From positions 11,239,590-11,303,589 of the forward strand of contig JAULJL010000046.1 in the NCBI GenBank assembly GCA_030761205.1: DNA of 64,000 nucleotides. The letters run 5' to 3'. Position 1 is the first letter of the stretch; every line of letters begins with the position of its first letter. The position numbers were made by a program, and so were the translations under genes. Positions 57,180 through 64,000 of the stretch are shown one piece after another. Source of the stretch: Fremontodendron californicum. Lineage: Eukaryota > Streptophyta > Magnoliopsida > Malvales > Malvaceae. The notes beneath the pieces are model-generated. The model worked only from the letters and a program-made list of their open reading frames with translations, searched no databases and was not told the origin of the DNA.

Positions 57180-57399
57180 CTACAAACATTTGTCATCCTT
57201 GGGCTTGGCTTGAGCTCCCTCGAGCTGTGCCTCGGCGAGGCTGCAACATCTGCAACCATGGAAGCGGCTGCAACAGCGATGTCTGCAAAGAAACTTGGCT
57301 TTTTCATCACCTTCATTCGTTTCCTCCGTTGCATCCACTGCACAAGTTATTATATGAATTAATGCAATGTATTTGATAAACAAAACAATTAAAAAAAAA

Positions 57400-57430
<31 letters not shown>

Positions 57431-57535
57431 CTAACGTTTAGTTTCATCTTTGGATTTTTCAGCTACTTCTGCAGCTGAAGAGAAGAGAATAACTGCAAAG
57501 AGAAGAGCTAGGAAAATAAACAGCTTGAACTTCAT
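57180..57535 (-). CDS. Small secreted Cys-rich protein (GRP3/nodulin-like, Gly repeats absent)
   Basis: Two exons, 57436-57535 and 57180-57337, joined in phase (AAA C|TG) give 85 residues. The start MKFKLFIFLALLFAVILFSS is a clear signal peptide (cleavage near AAEVAEK). The mature part is acidic (TEETNEGDEKAKF), then Cys-rich: LCRHRCCSRFHGCRCCSLAE, ending QAKPKDDKCL. From family knowledge, glycine-rich secreted proteins of the AtGRP3 kind have signal peptide, glycine repeats, then this Cys motif; here the repeats are missing. AtGRP3 binds wall-associated kinases, but that role is not shown for this protein. The intron is 98 bp, GTTAGT donor, TGTGCAG acceptor. A TATA box lies about 80 bp upstream of the ATG. 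Confidence 0.85.
57408..57431. repeat. (GATA)n tract
   Basis: Six GATA units in the short intron, adjacent to the donor of the signal-peptide exon. Confidence 0.95.
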
Positions 57536-57613
57536 TTTTTCTCACAAATTTCCAATTCCTAGGTTATAATTTTGAGGATATATAGCATGCAACTAAGCTT
57601 CTCTTAAAGGGGT

Positions 57614-57621
57614 TATTTATA
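57614..57621 (-). promoter_or_regulatory. TATA box of the secreted Cys-rich gene
   Basis: On the minus strand: TATAAATA in context gcactataaataacccc, 79 bp before the ATG. The spacing is typical for a short plant leader. Confidence 0.75.
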
Positions 57622-57640
57622 GTGCAAGGGGAGGTGTAAA

Positions 57641-58084
57641 TGTAAAACCTAATTTCACATTGAAAAACTTTGAAGATTTGATATGATATATATGTAGAGA
57701 TTTAAACTCATATTTGTGAGGTGTCTTTTGTGAGACAAAATCATGAGATTTCCGAATCAAAGTGGGTTTCCACAAATGGTATCAAAACAATTACCAGTCG
57801 AAATATGGGAGTTAAGTGCTACACGAAGGGAGCCACCTTTAAAATTCCAATGCCTGGTGCGATCTTGATTCTTTCTATTCTGTGTTGGACTTGACGGTAA
57901 TGTCAAGTTTTAACGGGAGGAGATTGTAACACCCCAATCTCACAATGAAAAACTTTGAGAATTCGTTATGATATATATGTACAGATTTAAATTCATACTT
58001 GTGATGCGCCATTTTTGAGACAAAACTTTAAGATTTTCGAATTAAAACGGATAATATATCGCAGGTTAGGTGCGGATTTTCACA
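57641..58084 (+). mobile_element. TRIM retroelement (miniature LTR), copy 2
   Basis: 5' LTR 57641-57774 (TGTAAAACCT ... TTTCCACA), then tggtatcaaaacaatta (57777 on, close to the initiator-tRNA-Met binding site TGGTATCAGAGC), an interior of about 150 bp without a gene, purine tract aacgggaggaga, then 3' LTR 57925-58084 (TGTAACACCC ... TTTTCACA). Flanks gtaaa and ttaaa match at 4 of 5. Same family as 41789-42245 in the opposite orientation; the 5' LTR lacks about 25 bp. It sits about 20 bp upstream of the TATA box of the neighbouring minus-strand gene. Confidence 0.87.
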
Positions 58085-58712
58085 TTAAACAAACAAAAGA
58101 AGGCCATGAGTGCTGAGGGAGGGAATGAGGACACAGCCCATGAAAACAGTGGTCGGCACTCGGCAATATACGACTTAAATCTCAGTAAGTTTGGGTGTTT
58201 GATCAATAGTTTTGGCTCCATGTACTCGTTTTCAAAATCTTATCAATTCTTTTTGACACATATACATTGGAATAAAGCCATCTGGATGGTCTGAGCTCAG
58301 GTCCTGAGATCACTAAGTTACGTGGCAACTGCCATGTGAACTTGAATAACTTCAAGAATGCTGCCAATTTTGTTAGTAGAACTCAAGTTTGTTTCTTTTT
58401 TTCTCAGTCAAATTTGGCTTCCCAGTTTCTGATCTCATCATACATGTAAATGTATTCGAAGAGATCGGATAGTTCTCTTCCACATTGAAAGCCTATGCTA
58501 TACTCGATCTCTATATTATTCGGTTTTCTTAAATTATCTGTATCCGATATTTATATCCGAAAAATATTCGAATATGTATACGAGAGCATAATTTTTCAAA
58601 TATATAAAAAAAAAATTTAAAAATTAAATATATTCATATCAAATACATGCCCGCGTCTTAACACTCATTCGAATCCGAATAATATATATATATTTATATT
58701 ATAACTCCATCT
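58085..58712. other. Gene-free DNA with MITE-A copy 30
   Basis: A degenerate MITE-A (minus orientation) spans about 58510-58683 (ctatattattcggttttctt ... tcgaatccgaataatat). A 74-codon ORF at 58070-58294 overlaps the TRIM end and has no recognisable motif. Confidence 0.55.
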
Positions 58713-58963
58713 TAGAGGTGCTCATGGGCCGGGTCGAGGCCCAAAATTTTTTTAAACTCCTTGTCCAGACCCGACCCTGGGTGGACCCGAATCACTGTTC
58801 ATTTATATTAAAAAAATATATTTTTTTATTAATTTTTATAATTAAATTTTAAAAAATATTATTATTTTATTATGTAAACAGTAATCAAAACTTGGCCGGC
58901 CCTGATTACAAATATTCTTTCCCATTTTCGGCCAGTACGGGCCGGGCGAGCTGCCCATCCTTA
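58713..58963 (+). mobile_element. MITE-B copy 7
   Basis: Starts TAGAGGTGCTCATGGGCCGG, AT core 58800-58880, right block gggccgggcgagctgcccatcctta. Flanks ctccatct and ctcctgtc are eroded. Confidence 0.8.
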
Positions 58964-59570
58964 CTCCTGTCGAACAAAAATGGCAAGTACCAATTATATA
59001 GAGAATAAAAGGGAATTAAATGAAAAGATTATTATCCTATATAAAATTATAAAACTGTATAAGCAAGTTTAAAAATTGTTGATTAAAATAATTATGCTAA
59101 TTTAGTGACTTTCACTTTAGTCGATTAATCATTGAAATATGCTTGTATAGAGTTTATTAGCCCAATCTGCTGCAAGCCATGTGCAAAAAGTGATATAAAA
59201 GCAACAAAAAAACTATGCAGCTCCTCAAACCAATCTTTTCTATCTAATCTTTACTTTTATTCAGTTTCTATTATGTTGGTGATTTATTAAAGGACAAAGT
59301 CCAGCTCTAAAGCTCTGAAAACCCAGCAGGTTTTCTAGTTTAATTACAGCTAACATATGGATTATTGTAATATAACTAAATAGTAGATTAGCAATTTACT
59401 GATAACATTAATATTAAGTATTATGTAGTGAAGCCTGTCCTGCTAGAATAACTGACTGAAGAATGTCACTGGCATTTTTCAGCTTTACTTTTTACCAATA
59501 ATGATTCAAGGACTCTCTAGTGGTTGTCAATCAAGATATTTTATACAAGATATCAAAACATCACATATTT
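58964..59570. other. Gene-free DNA
   Basis: Moderately AT-rich, no supportable ORF, no repeat recognised. Confidence 0.5.
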
Positions 59571-59975
59571 AATAAGGATTATTATCATGTACATAGATAA
59601 TGGATATTTTTAATTTCATGAACGGAGTTTATATATTTTCGTAATTTTTTATACGATTTGCATTTTTTTTTAATTCGATGATCGTATTTCATGTTCTATT
59701 CATGTAGATCATGCACATCGAGTTTCGAGTAAATTAAAAATGTTTAACTATTTGTTCCAACGTATATATTGAAAAAGACAGTATTTTCGATCAATATGAT
59801 AAGATATCGGATCGGTTCGAAACTTTACGTGCACGACGAGTACGGTTATATTGTTAAATCCGACGGTTAGTTTGTATAAATACAAATCCTATAAAAAATT
59901 ACGGAAGCGTGTAAACTCCGTTTGTGGAGTTTAAAATATCCGCTGTCAGTGTATAAGATAATAATCCTTAAATAC
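59571..59975 (+). mobile_element. MITE-E copy 5 with different ends
   Basis: The internal MITE-E words are all here (ttatacgatttgcat, catgtagatcatgcac, aaaaagacagtattttcg, actttacgtgcacgacg), but the ends differ: aaggattattatcatg at the left and gataataatcctt at the right form a 13-bp inverted repeat, and the TTTTACAC words are replaced by actccgtttgtggagt. Confidence 0.7.
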
Positions 59976-60443
59976 AAAAATAATATAATAAATATGACAC
60001 AATACATTACATATTGTATTTATTTGTATTCATATTTAAAATTTTGACACACGTAATAACTTATGTAATGTTTATATTTATTCCACTTATAAAAAAAAAA
60101 TCGAAACACAACATGCATACACGAATTATCGAATTTAAGTATATCTTGACTCTTTCAAATGCAATATACATGATGCATTACCAATTCTGTGGAAGTTTTT
60201 TCAGTTCAAGAAAAACCAAAAGCTTTGGTTTTGAGGATCATAAAGGTAACTCAAACAGCAATGCAAACTTAATTAGTTTTGCAAAATGATAAGACCCCAG
60301 AGTTTAATATTCTCAAGTATACAATGCTATTTGCTGGTTACCCAATTTTCAAGAGGTATGTTCTAATCTCAATAATGGGAAAAAAACAATACGGGCAAAC
60401 AATTTGAAAGAGTGGACAAAAATCGAAGATTTGTTATCATTAA

Positions 60444-60881
60444 GGGTGTGTTTGGATGAAAATTTTTAAAATTTTGAAATGTTAGTATTTTAAAATGTAT
60501 TAATTCAAAATATTAGCATTTGTAATTGTATTTTTTAGATAAATATTTTTTAAAAAAATTGAATATTGGAATTTGATGAAGTAAAAAAACAATATTAGAG
60601 ATTAAAAAATATATATATTGATAAAAATATGCAATATGAATGTCATTAGATTTGTTAAAATATATAGATATTACTAATAACATGAAAAATAGAAAAAATA
60701 AATTTTAAAATGAGTTTTCGTAGTTAGAATTGAAAAAAAAAATAAAAGTTGAGTAAAAAAAAAGAAAACATAATAAATGTTAATATCTTAGTAAAAAATC
60801 AAAGAATTTCACAAATTCCACCTCTGGAGGTGGAATTTTAAAGAGAATTCCCTCCTTAAAATCCCTCATCCAAACACACCC
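60444..60881. mobile_element. Tourist/PIF-Harbinger-like MITE
   Basis: Ends GGGTGTGTTTGGATG and CATCCAAACACACCC are perfect 15-bp inverted repeats. Flanks are taa at the left and gaa at the right, an eroded 3-bp duplication. 438 bp, AT-rich core, no gene. Confidence 0.9.
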
Positions 60882-60889
60882 GAAAGAAA

Positions 60890-61350
60890 TTATATTCGTG
60901 TCATGTTCTTATTTCTTTTTTTTATATCATATTTTATGTTATGTTCGTGTGTGTCTAATATTATCAAATTTAATTTAGGAATACCATCACCACACTCCAT
61001 CACAAACAAAAGTTGGGTTTTAATTTGGGTCGGGTCGGGTAGAATTTTATCAGAGCATGTTGGACCCTCACCCATATCATGGCCTTTTTTATTTTTATTT
61101 AAGTGAAAATTTTGTTTATGTGGAGATTCATCCAAAAAAAAAAAAAGATACCAATATATTTCGAGTATTTCAATTTTCAACTAGGCTGCATGCAAAATCT
61201 GAGGATACTATTGATTGTATTATATATATATATATATATATATATTATGCAATATCCGTGCTAGTTTTAATTATTCATAGATATATTTAAGTTTTTGTAT
61301 ATTTTTATATATGTTTTAAATAAATATGGATGGATATGTTTGTATATTAA
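60890..61350. other. Gene-free DNA with MITE-C fragment and TA tract
   Basis: A short MITE-C end (ttcgtgtcatgttcttattt ... tgtctaatattatcaaat) lies at 60895-60972, and a TA run at 61220-61246. ORFs on both strands here are mutual shadows. Confidence 0.5.
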
Positions 61351-61805
61351 GGATCCATTTGTTTCGCGAACAATGATTTTTGAAAAATAATTTCGATATT
61401 TTTCGATGTTTATTTTATGAAAAAAAAGCTTTGGTCAATGAAAAATTAATTTTGGGTCAACAAAAATTAACTCAATTTTTCGAAAATTATCTTACTTTTT
61501 GAAAAGGAAAAGGCATTTTACAAAAATTGAAATAAAATAACAAGGACCAATCCCCTAAGTATACGGATCAATCCCTTCTCAGAAAAGTCGAAACAAAACA
61601 ACAAAAAGAATAGATCGATCCCTAAGTATAGGGATTGATCGTTTTTTATATCAATGCAGATTTTTCGAAAAAAAAAAAACCAAAAACGAAAAATAATTTT
61701 CACAAAATCATCTAAACAATAAAAAAAAATCATTTTTTTCAAAAGATAAATTCAATTTTCAAAAATTATTTTTAGAAAATCAATTTCTACAAAATAAATG
61801 AACTC
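61351..61805. mobile_element. Harbinger-like MITE, second type
   Basis: Ends GGATCCATTTGTTTCG and CAAAATAAATGAACTC are an imperfect inverted pair. TAA flanks both sides (61348-61350, 61806-61808). The interior has a local duplication (ggatcaatccct / gatcgatccct). 455 bp, non-coding. Confidence 0.8.
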
Positions 61806-61830
61806 TAAAAGTGTCACGAGTGGTTTGAAC

Positions 61831-62107
61831 TAGAGCTGCTCATGGGTCGGGCCGGGCCGCGGCCCGTTTTTTTTTTATTTTCTCAGCTCAGGCCCGGCCC
61901 TGGGTCGGCCCGGCCCGCCCGTTTAGGCCCGAAACACTGTTCATTGGAATAAAAAAATAATTTTTTTTATTTTTTTTATAATTAAAATTAAATAAAATAA
62001 TATTATTATAATAAAAATTACTGTTCCGGGCCGGCCCGGAATACAAAATATCCTGCCCAGGCCCGGCCCGATACGGGCCGGGCCTGCCGGGCCCTTGAGC
62101 AGGTCTA
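61831..62107 (+). mobile_element. MITE-B copy 8, best preserved
   Basis: Starts TAGAGCTGCTCATGGGTCGG and ends CCCTTGAGCAGGTCTA. A perfect 8-bp duplication, gtttgaac, lies at 61823-61830 and 62108-62115. GC blocks at both ends (gccgggccgcggcccg; ggcccggcccgatacgggcc) enclose an AT core (61950-62020). Confidence 0.95.
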
Positions 62108-63934
62108 GTTTGAACGATGTCACATGATTACATTTTAGGAACCATGCATACACTATTATTACATTAAAGTGATAAACACTTTGGAATAGAAAAACGCTTC
62201 GCTTACCGTCCGTGATTTCCTTTGCGAATCACGGACATTCTTCCGCCGTCCATCTTTTTTGTTCCAATCAATTAACTTGTTTAGCCGGTTGGTTTGTTTA
62301 TCCTTTTTTTTTTCCGTTCAAAACTTATCTCTTTTTTTTTAGTAGATTTGACAATTTTAAATACGATACGAATATAATATAAAAAAATAACTAAAACACG
62401 ATATGACAAAAAAAAATAATACGAATACGATATGAATATAGAAACGTATCAAAATCTATATAACACAAATTATTAACGTATTAAAATTTATATAAATATA
62501 TAATACATTAAACACAATTAAAAACACTTGAAAATACACGAACACGACACGAATATACAGATTATCATATCTACTTTTAAGTTTCATGGAGCAGCCTTTT
62601 ATAAAAACTTTCTTTTTTTATTCACAATTCTAAATTATATGGTTGCATACTTGCATTGAATAAAAATAAAATTAAGTAACTAATTTATTACATTTAAATA
62701 AAAATTAAAACAAAATTACTAAGTTGATTTTCAAATTTTTTATAAGGATAGTTGGGATTTAATATATTTAAAGTGATAATACAACATATAAAGTTTTGCT
62801 AACTTGCTAAATTTTTTTTTTTTTTTTTTTAAAGTTAAAAATTAAGAGTATAGATCGAAAAATTTTCATCTTAAATATAGTTTTTTTTTTTTCACACACA
62901 AGCACAACATAAAATATAAATTAAATTTCAATTCCATAATAAAAAACCACAAACATATTAATTATAATTTTTTTTTTCAAAATTTGCTTTTCCAATTAAC
63001 ATATAAATTTTCTTCTCCAATTAATATATAAATTAACATTAGAATCAATTAAAATAACCTACAAACATCGAAATAAGTTATGGAAACAAAAGTTCCATCA
63101 TTTTCCCTTGAATGGCATTTTTGATACTTTAATGGATTTTTTATTACAATTAATAATATTAATAATAAAATGATGAATATATACATATATCAAACAATAA
63201 TTATTTTCAAAAATCACTTGCCATTGAATTTGTAGATTACAGTACCTTTTTATGTAATTTTTTCAATTCAATTTTTAAAATCATCGGTTAAAAAAAAGTC
63301 TCCAATTTTGGCTTTGAAATCATGCAGCTTTTGTTTGTTTGTAATTTCTCTTGAAACGAAGGATTGTCATGTAAGTAAAGTCCTTTGGAATATGTTATCT
63401 TTTAACGTTTTTCTAGTAATTTGGAACATGTTATCTTTTACCCATATACTATTACATTAAAATATATGATCTATGTTAAAATTTATATAATATAAATTAT
63501 TAATATGTTAAATTTTATATAAATAATATCTTAAATAATATTATAACATAAAAAAATAATATGAATATACAAATTATTAGATCTAGTCTCGATTGCCTAT
63601 ATAATGAAGACACAAATTCTCACTTATTCAAGAGTCAAGAAACAGTGCACCAAATTACAAGTTTAATTACTCTCCTTTATTCGTTCAAACGAGTTCTCTT
63701 CAACATTCTTTTGCAACAGTCGACTTGTTCATGAACTCATACCTGAACATTTTACAATAGAATCATGTCATAACTCATGCTTTTTTTTTTTGGCCATTCA
63801 TAAATCATGTTATTTAAGATTTCGTTTGCTTGATACTTTTTTATTATTTGCTTTAATTATTTATTTTTTATTTTTGTTAAAAAATAAAAAGCAAATTCAA
63901 AAAGCATCAACAACTAAACAAATTTACTCACACC
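62108..63934. other. Gene-free AT-rich DNA with MITE-C copies
   Basis: MITE-C copies lie at about 62342-62574 (tagatttgacaattttaaat ... agattatcatatcta) and, strongly decayed, 63465-63588 (... caaattattagatcta). The rest is AT-rich with long T tracts and no supportable ORF. Confidence 0.55.
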
Positions 63935-64000
63935 TAGAAGTGTTCATGGATTGGACCGGACCTATGTATAGTATCAACATCATATATGCTTGTCTAAGTC
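63935..64000 (+). mobile_element. Probable MITE-B copy 9, cut by the window edge
   Basis: tagaagtgttcatggattgg followed by accggacc resembles the diverged left end of MITE-B. The rest is outside the window. Confidence 0.45.

Noticed and set aside
60903..61180. Overlapping ORFs of 67-96 codons on both strands
   Set aside because: Mutual shadows, one containing gggtcgggtcggg repeat DNA; no motif.
1..64000. CRISPR arrays, operons, riboswitches or bacterial features
   Set aside because: Regularly spaced short repeats with unique spacers were not seen, and split genes with GT-AG introns show a plant nuclear genome.

Overview
The window looks like nuclear DNA of a flowering plant, most likely a eudicot. 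It is AT-rich, its genes are split by short GT-AG introns, it carries a plant tRNA-Leu(CAG), and its proteins belong to plant families (GRAS, fasciclin-like AGP, plant fimbrin, RhoGDI, Mo25, secreted glycine/cysteine-rich proteins). I cannot name the species. All family assignments come from reading motifs; no database search was run.

Layout. 1-212: C-terminus of a GRAS (PAT1/SCL-like) regulator, + strand. 1074-1154: tRNA-Leu(CAG). 2760-3735: broken cytochrome b561/DOMON gene, - strand. 4132-8211: complete 11-exon Mo25-like gene, - strand. 8.2-17.3 kb: gene-poor, with a degenerate polygalacturonase pseudogene (10.15-11.7 kb), a small unknown gene fragment (13.9 kb), a 261-bp tandem duplication and a Helitron-like end. 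17330-18090: small two-exon Glu-rich protein, - strand. 18.3-18.9 kb: three tRNA-derived SINEs head to tail. 22033-26064: 5-exon RhoGDI, + strand. 31074-31856: FLA7-type arabinogalactan protein, + strand, followed by a truncated tandem copy of its 3' end. 34381-41175: 14-exon fimbrin, + strand. 41.8-55 kb: no intact gene; TRIM retroelement, several MITEs, a 76-bp TA tract and a 5-kb CACTA-type element nested inside a MITE. 55346-57535: cluster on - strand with one signal-peptide exon and three phase-matched terminal exons (two Cys-rich, one Gly-rich). 57.6-64 kb: second TRIM, MITEs, no gene seen.

The intact genes suggest no shared pathway, though RhoGDI (Rop GTPase cycling) and fimbrin (actin bundling) both touch the cytoskeleton and FLA7 and the Gly/Cys-rich cluster are cell-wall or secreted proteins.

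Much of the non-coding DNA is small non-autonomous transposons. I name the families here for cross-reference: MITE-A (about 30 copies, TIR CTATGTTRCTCSGACTC, 8-bp target duplications), MITE-B (GC-rich ends beginning TAGACCTGCTCATGGG, 8-bp duplications), MITE-C (TAGACCTGGCAATTCGTG, 8-bp duplications), MITE-D (TAGGGGTGAG with CGGTT-rich ends), MITE-E (about 350 bp, TTTTACAC ends), MITE-F (about 180 bp, GGTTTTGCTAAC ends) and three PIF/Harbinger-like elements with 3-bp duplications. MITE-A sits in 7 of the 13 fimbrin introns, in RhoGDI introns 2 and 4, and in three Mo25 introns. Several local tandem duplications have a breakpoint inside a MITE-A copy.
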